A stretch of DNA of 20,756 bases from Oxalobacteraceae bacterium. GTDB lineage: Bacteria > Pseudomonadota > Gammaproteobacteria > Burkholderiales > Burkholderiaceae_D. The translations under genes were made by a program, and so were the position numbers. Below the pieces are notes generated by a model. It did not search any database. It was not told the DNA's origin and was given only the letters and a program-made list of their open reading frames with translations. The DNA is taken from assembly GCA_003537575.1 (NCBI GenBank), contig DPRS01000029.1, positions 210,132 to 230,887 of the forward strand, read 5' to 3'. How positions within the stretch are numbered: the first letter of the stretch is position 1; each line of letters starts with the position of its first letter. This document shows, piece by piece, positions 1 to 7,730 of the stretch.

Positions 1-6
1 GCCGTT

Positions 7-28
7 TACAATGGCAGTGCTCGAGCAC
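7..28 (+). promoter_or_regulatory. possible -10 element and 12-bp palindrome upstream of ABC exporter operon
   Basis: A perfect 12-bp palindrome, GTGCTCGAGCAC (17-28), lies 20 nt before the first exporter gene. TACAAT at 7-12 would serve as a -10 box, placing the transcription start near 19, inside the palindrome, as expected of an operator. The matching -35 would lie outside the window, so this is tentative. An AATAAT at 33-38 is an alternative -10 but has no -35 at a usable distance. Confidence 0.25.
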
Positions 29-47
29 CGGGAATAATACTAACGCC

Positions 48-809
48 ATGCAAAGCCCCGCATCACCGCCAGCGACGGCCGCCGCCGCTCCCGGCCCATC
101 CGCCGGCAAGTCGGTTTGCATGCTGCGCAACGTCAGCAAGACTTACGTCATGGGCGAAGTCGAAGTGCGCGCGCTGCACGACGTCAACCTCGATCTTTAC
201 CAGGGTGAATTCGTGGTGCTGCTGGGCGCCTCGGGCAGCGGCAAATCGACGCTGCTGAACATCCTCGGCGGGCTGGATACGCCCAGCGGCGGCACCCTCA
301 CCTATCTCGATCATGATCTGACGCGCGCCGGCGACGCCGCCCTGACGCAATTCCGCCGCGAGCATGTCGGCTTCGTGTTCCAGTTCTACAACCTGATCCC
401 GAGTCTGACCGCGCTCGAAAATGTCCAGCTGGTGACCGAGGTCAGCCGCAAGCCGATGGATCCGCGCGAAGCGCTCGCCCTGGTGGGATTGCAGGAACGC
501 CTGCACCATTTTCCGGCGCAGCTGTCGGGCGGCGAACAGCAACGCGTGGCGATAGCGCGCGCGATCGCAAAGCGCCCCGACATGCTGCTGTGCGATGAGC
601 CGACCGGCGCGCTCGACTTCCAGACCGGCCGGCTGGTGCTGTCTGTGCTGGATCGCATCAACCGCGAGCTTGGCACGACCACCGCGGTCATCACCCATAA
701 CGCCGCCATCGCCGCCATGGCCCATCGGGTCATCCACATCAGCAGCGGCGCCATCACCGGCATCGACGTCAACGACCGCCGCCAGGCGCCGGAGGAAATC
801 ACCTGGTGA
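48..809 (+). CDS. ABC transporter ATP-binding protein (LolD/MacB-type exporter ATPase)
   Basis: Cytoplasmic ATPase subunit that would power the FtsX-type permease encoded next to it. Seen in the 253-residue protein: Walker A GASGSGKST (residues 60-68), Q-loop in FVFQFYNLIP (about 109-118), ABC signature LSGGEQQR (159-166), Walker B with catalytic Glu in LLCDEPTGALD (180-190), and the H-loop His in VITHN. The length and the Q-loop/EPTGALD style are those of the LolD/MacB/FtsE group of exporter ATPases, not importers. The first 20 or so residues are an Ala/Pro-rich extension beyond the family core, so translation could also begin further in, at Met25. The stop overlaps the permease start by 4 nt (GTGA, 806-809), indicating translational coupling. 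The substrate cannot be read from the sequence. Confidence 0.95.
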   Translation: MQSPASPPATAAAAPGPSAGKSVCMLRNVSKTYVMGEVEVRALHDVNLDLYQGEFVVLLGASGSGKSTLLNILGGLDTPSGGTLTYLDHDLTRAGDAALTQFRREHVGFVFQFYNLIPSLTALENVQLVTEVSRKPMDPREALALVGLQERLHHFPAQLSGGEQQRVAIARAIAKRPDMLLCDEPTGALDFQTGRLVLSVLDRINRELGTTTAVITHNAAIAAMAHRVIHISSGAITGIDVNDRRQAPEEITW

Positions 810-3172
810 GCATCCATCCGCTCGATCGCAAGCTGCTGCGCGACCTGTGGCGCATGCGCGGCCAGGCGCTGGCGATCGCGCTGGTGGCGATGTGCGGCAT
901 CGCCAGCTTCATCACCATGCGCAGCAGCTATGAAGCGTTGTCGCTGGCACAGACCCGCTATTACGAGCGCTACCGCTTCGCCGACGTGTTCGCCAACGTC
1001 AAGCGGGCGCCGCGCACGGTGCTGCCGAACGTGGAAGAGATCGCCGGGGTCAATGAAGTCCAGGCCCGCGTGGTGTTCGATGCCTCGGTCGACGTGCCAG
1101 GCCTGGACGAGCCTGCCACGGCGCGCCTGGTGTCGCTGCCGCCGCAGCAAGGCGCCGGGCTGAACCGCGTGCATCTGCGCGCCGGGCGCATTCCGCAAAC
1201 CGGCCACGCCGGCGAGACGCTGATCAGCGAAGCCTTTGCGCAAGCCAACCGCCTGCAGCCGGGCGACAGCATCGACGCCATCATCAATGGCCGCAAGGAG
1301 CGGCTGCGCCTCGTCGGCATCGCCATCTCGCCGGAATACGTCAGCGAAATCAAGGGCAATTCCTTCCCGGACAACCGCCGTTTCGGCATCCTGTGGATGG
1401 ACCACGAGGCGCTGGCGGCGGCGCTGGACATGGAAGACGCCTTCAACGACCTGGCCCTGACGCTGGCGCCGGGCGCCAGCGAAGCCTGGATCATCGAGCA
1501 GCTCGACAAGCTGCTGGCGCCGTATGGCAGCCTGGGCGCCTACGGGCGCGACGAGCAGATTTCCAATCGCTTCCTCGACAATGAGCTGGCGCAGACGAAA
1601 GTCACCGGCAGCGTGGTGCCGGCCATCTTCCTCGGCGTGGTCGCCTTCCTCATCCACAATGTGCTGTTGCGCATCACGGTCCTGCAACGCCCGCAGATCG
1701 CCCTACTGAAAAGCTTTGGTTACAGCAACCTGGCGGTCGGCGCGCATTACCTGAAATTTGCGCTGTTCACGGTCATGGGCGGCGGCATCCTCGGCATCGC
1801 CCTCGGCGCCTGGATGGGCGAGCAGCTGGCCGAGTTGTATGCCAGGTTCTACCGTTTCCCCTCGCTGGATTTTTCACTGTCCGGCTTTGCGGTTTCGCTT
1901 GCCCTCCTGATCGCCCTGCTGTCATCGCTGGCCGGCGCGGTGCTGGCGGTGGCGCGCGTGCTGAAACTGCCGCCGGCCGAAGCGATGCGTCCGGAATCAC
2001 CGCCGCGCTTTCGCCCCGGGCTGCTGGAGCGACTCGGATTACAGCGCTTCATTGCCCTGCCGCTGCGCATCATCCTGCGCAATATCGGCCGCAACCGCGC
2101 CAAGGCCGCCCTCTCGGTGCTCGGGGTTGCGCTGGCCGTGGCGCTGGTGGTGACCGGCCGCTATTCCTTCGATGCCCTCGACGAAATCATCCGCCTGCAG
2201 TTCCGCACCGCCCAGCGCGATGATGTGACGCTCAGCTTCAACGAAGCGCGCGAGCGCTCGGTCATCCACGACCTCGCCAATCTGCCGGGCGTGCTGCGCG
2301 TCGAGCCGTTCAGGTCCGCCGCGGTGAAGCTGAAGCTGGGGCATCGCGCCAAAAAGACGTCCATCATGGGACTGGGGCCGTCGCGCCAGTTGCGCACCAT
2401 TCTCGACGATCGCGAACGCCCGGTCGACCTGTCGCCGGAAGGCTTGGTGCTCACAAAAAAGCTCGCCGATATGCTGGGCGCGACAGCAGGCGATGCCCTG
2501 CAGGTCGAATTCCTCGAAGGGAAACGTCGCACCGTCGACCTCGCGGTGAGCAAGATCATCGACGAGCCGATCGGCATATTCAGCTACATGGACATGGCCA
2601 CGCTGGCGCGCCTGCAGATGGAGTCGGAAACCGTGTCGGGCGCCTTCCTCGCGGTGGATCCGCGCCACCAGGAAGAATTCAACCGGGCGCTCAAGGGCAT
2701 TCCGGCGATCGCCAGCGTCAGCCTGCGCGAAGCCACCCTGCAAAGCTTCCTGGCGACGATCGCGGAAAACCTGACCATCAACACCATCGTGCTGATCGGC
2801 TTTGCCTGCGTGATCGCCATGGGCGTCGTCTACAATTCCGCCCGCATCGCCCTGTCCGAGCATGCGCTGGAACTGGCCAGCCTGCGCATTCTCGGCTTCA
2901 CCAGAACTGAAGTCGGCGCCATGCTGCTGGGCGAACAAGGCTTGCTGACCCTGCTGGCGCTTCCTTTGGGCTGCGCGATCGGCTACGGCTTGTGCGCGCT
3001 GCTGTCGCTGCTGCTCAGCCAGGAAATGTTCCGCATCCCGCTAGTCGTCAGCGCGCGCACTTTCCTGCTGTCGATGGGCGTCGTGCTGGCGGCAACCGCT
3101 GCCTCCGGCTTGCTGGTGTGGCGCAAGGTGCAGCAACTGGATCTGATACAGGTTCTCAAAACCCGGGAATAA
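806..3172 (+). CDS. ABC transporter permease with two FtsX domains
   Basis: Inner-membrane subunit of the exporter. GTG start with GGAGG at 791-795. The 788-residue protein is an internal duplication. Half one has a membrane segment at about 20-38, a large extracytoplasmic region to about 265, then three segments (about 268-290, 315-340, 358-383). Half two repeats this: a segment at 432-452, an extracytoplasmic region, then 655-677, 708-735 and 751-771. The last three segments of each half are FtsX domains, with the family's cytoplasmic loop motif around 'ALLKSFGYS' (299-307) and 'ASLRILGFT' (691-699). It is about twice the size of LolC/MacB-type single-FtsX permeases, so one chain may replace a dimer. 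The HlyD-type adaptor follows after 16 nt. The substrate is unknown; lipid, lipoprotein or peptide export is typical of the superfamily. Confidence 0.92.
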   Translation: MSIHPLDRKLLRDLWRMRGQALAIALVAMCGIASFITMRSSYEALSLAQTRYYERYRFADVFANVKRAPRTVLPNVEEIAGVNEVQARVVFDASVDVPGLDEPATARLVSLPPQQGAGLNRVHLRAGRIPQTGHAGETLISEAFAQANRLQPGDSIDAIINGRKERLRLVGIAISPEYVSEIKGNSFPDNRRFGILWMDHEALAAALDMEDAFNDLALTLAPGASEAWIIEQLDKLLAPYGSLGAYGRDEQISNRFLDNELAQTKVTGSVVPAIFLGVVAFLIHNVLLRITVLQRPQIALLKSFGYSNLAVGAHYLKFALFTVMGGGILGIALGAWMGEQLAELYARFYRFPSLDFSLSGFAVSLALLIALLSSLAGAVLAVARVLKLPPAEAMRPESPPRFRPGLLERLGLQRFIALPLRIILRNIGRNRAKAALSVLGVALAVALVVTGRYSFDALDEIIRLQFRTAQRDDVTLSFNEARERSVIHDLANLPGVLRVEPFRSAAVKLKLGHRAKKTSIMGLGPSRQLRTILDDRERPVDLSPEGLVLTKKLADMLGATAGDALQVEFLEGKRRTVDLAVSKIIDEPIGIFSYMDMATLARLQMESETVSGAFLAVDPRHQEEFNRALKGIPAIASVSLREATLQSFLATIAENLTINTIVLIGFACVIAMGVVYNSARIALSEHALELASLRILGFTRTEVGAMLLGEQGLLTLLALPLGCAIGYGLCALLSLLLSQEMFRIPLVVSARTFLLSMGVVLAATAASGLLVWRKVQQLDLIQVLKTRE

Positions 3173-3188
3173 CCCATAGCGCATATCG

Positions 3189-4412
3189 ATGAATACAACT
3201 TCTTCACCCTCCTCCTCCGCGTCGCCGCACCGTATGCGACGCCGCGCCTGGATCGCCGCCGGCGTGCTGGCGGCCGGCGCCCTGGCCTGGTTCCTGTTCG
3301 CCCCGCGGCCGCTGCCGGTGGAAACCACAAAGGTCGTCCGCGGCCCCATGCAGGTGACGGTCAATAACGAAGGAAAAATCCGCGTTCATGACAGATACGT
3401 GATTGCCGCCCCGGTGGCGGCGGAAATGGCGCGCATCGAACTGCATGAGGGCGATCCGGTGCGCAAGGGCCAGGCGGTGGCATTACTCAATCCATTGCCG
3501 ATGGATACGCGGCAAAGGCAGGAAGCCCAGGCCCGTCTAGATGCGGCCAGGGCGCTGGCCCGTGAAGCGGCGCTGCGGGTGCGACGCGCCGATGCCGACT
3601 TGCAGCTTGCCGAAAGCGAGCACGCCCGCCTCGAACGCCTTGTGAAAAACGCCTTCGTTTCGCCGCAGGCGCTGGAAAAGGCCGTGACGGCGGAAAAGAC
3701 TAGCCGCGCCGAATCGCATGCCGCCCGCTCGCGCGAACAGGCGGCGCTGGCGGACGTGCAGGCGGCGCAAGCGGCGCTGCAGGGAGCCGCCTTGCCGGCC
3801 GGCGCGCGGCCGCCGCAATTGCCGCTGGCATCCCCCGTGGATGGCGTCGTCCTGAAGGTCAATGAAACCAGCGAGCGCACTGTCGCCGCCGGCACGCCGC
3901 TGGTCACGCTGGGCGACCCCATGCGCTACGAAATCGTGGTGGATGTGCTGTCCACCGATGCAGTCAGGATCAAGCCGGGCGATGCCATGCTGCTGGAAGG
4001 CTGGGGCGGCGGCAAGACCCTGCGCGCGCAGGTGCGCCTGGTCGAGCCCGGCGCCTTCACCAAGATCTCCGCGCTGGGCGTGGAAGAACAGCGCGTCAAT
4101 GTCATCGGCGACCCGGTCGATCCGCTCGGCCCGCTGGGCGACGGCTACCGCATCGAAGCCCGCATCGTGGTCTGGTCCAGTCCCGACACCGTCAAGGTCG
4201 CCGGCAGCAGCCTGTTCCGGGTCGGCGCCGACTGGCACGTCTTCGCGGTGGAAAACGGCCGCGCCCATCAACGCAAGGTCACGCTCGGCCAGCGCAACCA
4301 GGATGAGGCGCAAATCCTCTCCGGCCTGGCGCCGGGAGCCCTGGTGGTACGCTATCCCGGCAACGAGCTGCGCGAAGACATGCGCGTGGCGCCGATTGCC
4401 GCGCGACCCTGA
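3189..4412 (+). CDS. HlyD-family periplasmic adaptor (membrane fusion protein)
   Basis: Periplasmic adaptor expected to link the ABC permease to an outer-membrane channel. In the 407-residue protein a basic N-terminus is followed by one membrane anchor (about 20-37). Then come a first lipoyl half (about 70-100, 'ELHEGDPVRKGQAVA'), an Ala/Arg/Glu-rich coiled-coil hairpin (about 105-200), the second lipoyl half ('SPVDGVVLKVNETSE', about 215-240) and a beta-barrel/membrane-proximal region to the end. There is no lipobox, so it is anchored by the helix. It is the last gene of the three-gene operon and is followed by a strong terminator. No TolC-like gene is visible here, so the channel must come from elsewhere. 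No strong Shine-Dalgarno precedes the ATG; Met16 is an alternative start but would shorten the cytoplasmic tail. Confidence 0.9.
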   Translation: MNTTSSPSSSASPHRMRRRAWIAAGVLAAGALAWFLFAPRPLPVETTKVVRGPMQVTVNNEGKIRVHDRYVIAAPVAAEMARIELHEGDPVRKGQAVALLNPLPMDTRQRQEAQARLDAARALAREAALRVRRADADLQLAESEHARLERLVKNAFVSPQALEKAVTAEKTSRAESHAARSREQAALADVQAAQAALQGAALPAGARPPQLPLASPVDGVVLKVNETSERTVAAGTPLVTLGDPMRYEIVVDVLSTDAVRIKPGDAMLLEGWGGGKTLRAQVRLVEPGAFTKISALGVEEQRVNVIGDPVDPLGPLGDGYRIEARIVVWSSPDTVKVAGSSLFRVGADWHVFAVENGRAHQRKVTLGQRNQDEAQILSGLAPGALVVRYPGNELREDMRVAPIAARP

Positions 4413-4449
4413 CTGCCGCGCCGCCGGCGAACCAATGGCGCTGACAAAA

Positions 4450-4475
4450 AAAATCCCCGGCGAACCGGGGATTTT
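4450..4475. terminator. bidirectional intrinsic terminator
   Basis: Perfect 11-bp stem (AAAATCCCCGG / CCGGGGATTTT) with a CGAA tetraloop at 4461-4464. A-rich on its left and T-rich on its right, so it can end both the exporter operon (+) and the cold-shock gene (-), which converge here. Confidence 0.9.
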
Positions 4476-4521
4476 CTGACTAGCCTGAATCAGCTTGAAA
4501 AGCTGCGGCTATTCCAGATGC

Positions 4522-4725
4522 TTAGATAGCCTGGATGTTGGAAGCCTGCTTGCCCTTCGGGCCGGTGGTGACTTCGAAGCTCACGCGCTGATTTTCCTTC
4601 AGGGTCTTGAAGCCATTGCCCTGGATTGCGGAAAAGTGAGCGAACAGATCTTCGCCGCCTTCATCCGGGGTGATGAAGCCAAAACCTTTTGCATCGTTAA
4701 ACCATTTTACGGTACCAGTTGCCAT
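4522..4725 (-). CDS. cspA: cold-shock protein, CspA family
   Basis: A 67-residue single cold-shock domain that binds single-stranded RNA/DNA, a nucleic-acid chaperone. RNP1 is visible as KGFGFI (13-18) and RNP2 as DLFAHFS (26-32), with the usual N-terminus GTVKWFND. The length equals the family norm. A good Shine-Dalgarno (AAGGAAA) sits about 7 nt before the ATG. The gene has a leader of about 105 nt if transcribed from the TATAAT at 4838-4843. Its terminator is the shared hairpin at 4450-4475. Bacteria carry several paralogues, so the symbol marks the family, not strict orthology with E. coli cspA; cold induction is not proven by the sequence. Confidence 0.95.
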   Translation of the reverse strand: MATGTVKWFNDAKGFGFITPDEGGEDLFAHFSAIQGNGFKTLKENQRVSFEVTTGPKGKQASNIQAI

Positions 4726-4843
4726 TTCATTTCCTTTTTACAATAAAAGTGGGCATACGCCCGGTTACATCGTTTGAAGCAAGAAGGGAATGACAGACTG
4801 ATACTGCACCACTACCTCGAATCGGAACGACCGGCGCATTATA
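4726..4843 (-). promoter_or_regulatory. promoter and structured leader of the cold-shock gene
   Basis: On the - strand an exact TATAAT (4838-4843) overlaps the end of the upstream diguanylate cyclase gene, two bases from its stop. No convincing -35 is visible. Transcription from it would give a leader of roughly 105 nt containing a small hairpin with 4-bp arms (GGGC/GCCC, 4751-4762). Long structured leaders are known for cold-shock mRNAs; the thermosensing role here is inference. Confidence 0.45.
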
Positions 4844-4844
4844 C

Positions 4845-6251
4845 TCAAAAAACATCCATCGAATCCGGGTTTGTTTCAAACGTATTGCGTCCCGCCGATT
4901 TGGCCCGGTAAAGGGCTTCATCAGCACGGGCCAGCAAAGCTTTTGCATCGTCGTCATCCTGTCGCCTGACGGCCACGCCGATGCTGGTGGTAACGGCGCG
5001 CGGCCGCCCGCAGACTTCGAACGGCTGCTGCATGGCGGCGATGATCTTGCGCGCCACTCCTTGCGCTTCTTCCGCCGCTGTCAGCCCCTCCAGGATGATC
5101 ACGAATTCATCGCCGGCAATGCGCGCGACGGTATCGGTATCGCGTACGCATGCCAGCAGGCGCTGGGCGAATTCGCGCAAGACCTGGTCGCCGCCCTGGT
5201 GGCCGCAGCTGTCATTGATTTCCTTGAAGTGGTCGATATCAAGGAACAGCACCGCCATCCCGCTGCCGTAGCGGCGGCTGAAGCGGATCGCGTCCGCCAG
5301 CCTTTCATCGAACTGCAGGCGGTTGGCGATGCCGGTCAGCGGATCGACCCGCACCAGCTGACGTAATTTCGCCTCGACCAGCTTGAGCGCGGTGATATCT
5401 TCCACCAGGCCGAAATAGCCTGTCACCGTGCCGCACTGGTCGATGTCCGGGATATAGCTGACGCGCTCGTAGCGCAAGCCTTGCTCGCACCTGACCGTGC
5501 GCTCGAACAGGACCGGCGTGCCCGCCAATGCCTGGCGGATGTAATGATGGCTCTGGGCGTAGACATCCGGCCCCAGCACTTCGCTGACGGCCATGCCGGC
5601 CAGCTCCTCGTGCAGGATGCCGTAGGCTTCCTCGTAGCGGCGATTGGCGAAGGCAATGTGCTCGTCGGTGGTGACATAGGCCACCAGCGCCGGAATATTG
5701 TCGGTAATCAGACGCAAGCGCTGCTCGCTCTTGATTAGCGCCAGTTCATTGGAGCGCCTTGCGGTGATATCTTCCAGACTGGCGACGTAGCCAGCCGGCT
5801 TGCCGGATATTATTACCGGAGTCACTTTCAGCGCCACCCACAAGGGCGCATCGCCGGGGCGACGCAGGCGGCAGACTGTCGTAAAGGCCGGATTGTGCTG
5901 GGCATCCCAGGCACCCAGGTCGGCGAGGATGCGCGCGCGGTCGAACGGATGCAGGCAGCGACGCCAGCCCTTGCCCCGCAAGCCATCCAGGGACCGGCCC
6001 GCCATCTGTTCCATGGTGCGGTTGAGGTAGCTGCACTCGCCTTTCAGGTTGCAATAGACCAGCCCCAGAGGCGAAGCGTCATTGACTGCCTGTAACTGCG
6101 CCTGCCTGGTGCGCAACCCGGTCTTGATGCGCAGCGCCGAATTTGCAAGCTGTAATGACGTGGAAATGGATGCAAAAATACCAACAACGCCGGCAACCAG
6201 GGACTTGAAGCTGAGTGCGGATAGCAAATTGAAACGGCCACCTATAAGCAT
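4845..6251 (-). CDS. membrane-anchored diguanylate cyclase, PAS-PAS-GGDEF
   Basis: Predicted to make cyclic-di-GMP from two GTP. With the ATG at 6251 it has 468 residues: one hydrophobic segment (about 9-36), PAS 1 (about 48-168, ending in the PAC-like 'YVASLEDITARR'), PAS 2 (about 173-291, ending 'YFGLVEDITALK'), then a GGDEF domain (about 297-456). The signature reads AGDEF (379-383) instead of GGDEF, a substitution known in active enzymes. An inhibitory I-site RDTD lies five residues upstream of it. The DPLTGIANR and 'LFLDIDHFKEIND' metal/substrate motifs are intact. The reading frame stays open to an ATG at 6383, but those extra 44 residues look non-coding and neither start has a clear Shine-Dalgarno, so the start is uncertain. 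There is no EAL domain. Confidence 0.88.
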   Translation of the reverse strand: MLIGGRFNLLSALSFKSLVAGVVGIFASISTSLQLANSALRIKTGLRTRQAQLQAVNDASPLGLVYCNLKGECSYLNRTMEQMAGRSLDGLRGKGWRRCLHPFDRARILADLGAWDAQHNPAFTTVCRLRRPGDAPLWVALKVTPVIISGKPAGYVASLEDITARRSNELALIKSEQRLRLITDNIPALVAYVTTDEHIAFANRRYEEAYGILHEELAGMAVSEVLGPDVYAQSHHYIRQALAGTPVLFERTVRCEQGLRYERVSYIPDIDQCGTVTGYFGLVEDITALKLVEAKLRQLVRVDPLTGIANRLQFDERLADAIRFSRRYGSGMAVLFLDIDHFKEINDSCGHQGGDQVLREFAQRLLACVRDTDTVARIAGDEFVIILEGLTAAEEAQGVARKIIAAMQQPFEVCGRPRAVTTSIGVAVRRQDDDDAKALLARADEALYRAKSAGRNTFETNPDSMDVF

Positions 6252-6607
6252 AAAGCCCGAACCTGGTAAATTCCGAGTTGCGGCAATGTGCTGCCTTCCC
6301 AAGCGGGGTCCATTGCCGGACCGGTTTCGGGAAACTGCAGCATACAAGCCGTACGAGATCTTAAAAAAGGGAAGTGCTTGCATTAACGTAAGAAATCACA
6401 TGAATGCATCCCATCAAGAAAGTGCATTATCGAACACGGAAAATTGCTTGGTCTGCGGTTTATCAAGAGCGGAAACTATCGATAGTCTTTGTGTTACGCT
6501 TTACAACACTTTGATTTTTGTCAAAAAGTGCTTCGATAGCTTGCTGTTTCTCTCTATCGAGCAGCCTCCCGCATGTAACTCTACAAGCTTCCCTGCTGAA
6601 CACACCC
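6252..6607. other. AT-richer divergent intergenic region
   Basis: About 356 nt between the diguanylate cyclase (-) and the AI-2E-family permease (+), clearly less GC-rich than the genes around it. No convincing gene is seen; the open frames crossing it have no family features. It holds a 12-bp palindrome and further TCGATAG copies listed separately, plus GTGTT/AACAC arms at about 6490-6509. Promoters for both flanking genes must lie here, but no strong -35/-10 pair stands out. Confidence 0.5.
6475..6560. repeat. palindrome and repeated TCGATAG motif (possible operator cluster)
   Basis: ACTATCGATAGT (6475-6486) is a perfect 12-bp palindrome. The same core recurs as TCGATAG (6533-6539) and inverted as CTATCGA (6554-6560); these two form a hairpin with 14 nt between them. 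Three copies within 86 nt directly upstream of the permease start suggest a regulator site, but no such regulator is encoded in the window. Confidence 0.35.
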
Positions 6608-7621
6608 ATGTGGCAAACCAGTAAATACTCCTCCATTACAGCGGTGTCTTATCTGCTGACGGCGCTGGCTCTGTGGGGAATCCTGCATTTCGGCTTGCTG
6701 GCATCGCTGTTTTCCGGCTTGCTGGTATTTGCTCTGGTGCACCTGCTGGCGCCGCTGATGGCGCGAAAACTCAGCAGCACGCGCGCCCGTCTACTCGCCG
6801 TAGCGGCATTGTCGATTCTTACGGTAGGCTTATTGAGCCTGGCGATATGGGGCACGCTGGCATTTTTCAACAGCGATGCCGGTAGCATTGAAACCCTGCT
6901 GCAGAAAATGGCGGACATCCTGGAAGATTCGCGCGACCAGATTCCATCCTGGCTGGCAGGCTACTTGCCAGACAATGTCCATGCGCTGAGAGAAATGATT
7001 ACCGCCTGGTTGCGCCAGCACGCCGGCGAGGCCCGCCTGTTTGGCCAGGAAGCCGGCCGCACCGCCGCTCATGTCCTGCTCGGCATGATCATCGGCGCCA
7101 TGGTAGCGTTGCATGACACTACCGAGGCGCATGCAACGCAAGCGCTGGCGCTGGCCTTGCGCGAGCGTGCACTGGCTTTGAACGATGCTTTCAGACAGAT
7201 CGTTTTTGCCCAGGTGCGCATCGCCGCCATCAATGCCCTGCTCACCGCCGGCTATATTTTTATCGTTCTGCCGTTGAACGGCGTGCACCTGCCGCTGGCC
7301 AAGAGCATTGTCGCCGTCACCTTCTTTGCCGGACTTTTGCCGGTGGTCGGCAACATCGTCTCGAATACGGTGCTGGTGGTTGCGGGTCTGTCGCATTCAC
7401 TGCAGATTGCGGTCGCTTCGCTGGCATTCATGGTGGTGATCCATAAGCTCGAATACTTCCTGAATGCGAAAATCATCGGCCGGCAAATCCAGGCGCGGCC
7501 CTGGGAATTGCTGATCGCCATGCTGGTCATGGAAGCGATGTTCGGCTTGCCAGGCGTGGTTGCCGCGCCTGTCTTCTACGCCTACCTGAAACGGGAGTTG
7601 ACAGCGGCCGGCCTGATCTGA
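6608..7621 (+). CDS. AI-2E family transporter (PerM/UPF0118 permease)
   Basis: A polytopic inner-membrane protein of 337 residues from the ATG at 6608. There are hydrophobic pairs at the N-terminus (about 10-50) and at 60-85. A soluble, helix-rich segment follows (about 90-150), then a run of membrane helices to the C-terminus with the family-style loop 'GLLPVVGNIVSN' (about 240-251) and 'KLEYFLNAKIIGRQIQ' (about 279-294). Members have been proposed to export autoinducer-2, but others move ions or have no known substrate, so the family name should not be taken as function. The frame extends upstream to a TTG at 6518, but those residues are not hydrophobic and not family-like. No Shine-Dalgarno is obvious before the ATG. 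It stands alone. Confidence 0.85.
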   Translation: MWQTSKYSSITAVSYLLTALALWGILHFGLLASLFSGLLVFALVHLLAPLMARKLSSTRARLLAVAALSILTVGLLSLAIWGTLAFFNSDAGSIETLLQKMADILEDSRDQIPSWLAGYLPDNVHALREMITAWLRQHAGEARLFGQEAGRTAAHVLLGMIIGAMVALHDTTEAHATQALALALRERALALNDAFRQIVFAQVRIAAINALLTAGYIFIVLPLNGVHLPLAKSIVAVTFFAGLLPVVGNIVSNTVLVVAGLSHSLQIAVASLAFMVVIHKLEYFLNAKIIGRQIQARPWELLIAMLVMEAMFGLPGVVAAPVFYAYLKRELTAAGLI

Positions 7622-7651
7622 GCCCGGCTTGCGCAGCTATGGCGGATGGAT

Positions 7652-7687
7652 AAAAAAAATGGGTCGGCGCCAACGACGCCAACCCAT
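7652..7687 (-). terminator. intrinsic terminator for the ImmA/IrrE-like gene
   Basis: Read on the - strand, a stem of 6+4 bp with one mismatch (ATGGGT-x-GGCG / CGCC-x-ACCCAT, 7659-7687; 7-nt loop) is followed by eight T. It lies 44 nt past the stop at 7731. The + strand lacks a T-run after the hairpin, so it serves the - strand gene only. Confidence 0.8.
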
Positions 7688-7730
7688 TGAAGCACTACAG
7701 TCCCCCCAGGAGATTACACAGTTTGCAACA

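Noticed and set aside
386..1687. A 433-codon - strand frame opposite the ABC ATPase and permease genes
   Set aside because: A GC-rich shadow of two solid genes; its composition (His, Arg, Gln-rich) and lack of motifs are typical of antisense frames.
2039..2938. A 299-codon - strand frame opposite the permease
   Set aside because: Shadow of the FtsX permease; no domain, no ribosome site.
6252..6383. N-terminal extension of the membrane diguanylate cyclase to the ATG at 6383
   Set aside because: The 44 extra residues lack any hydrophobic or family pattern, lie in AT-rich DNA and have no ribosome site; kept only as an alternative start.
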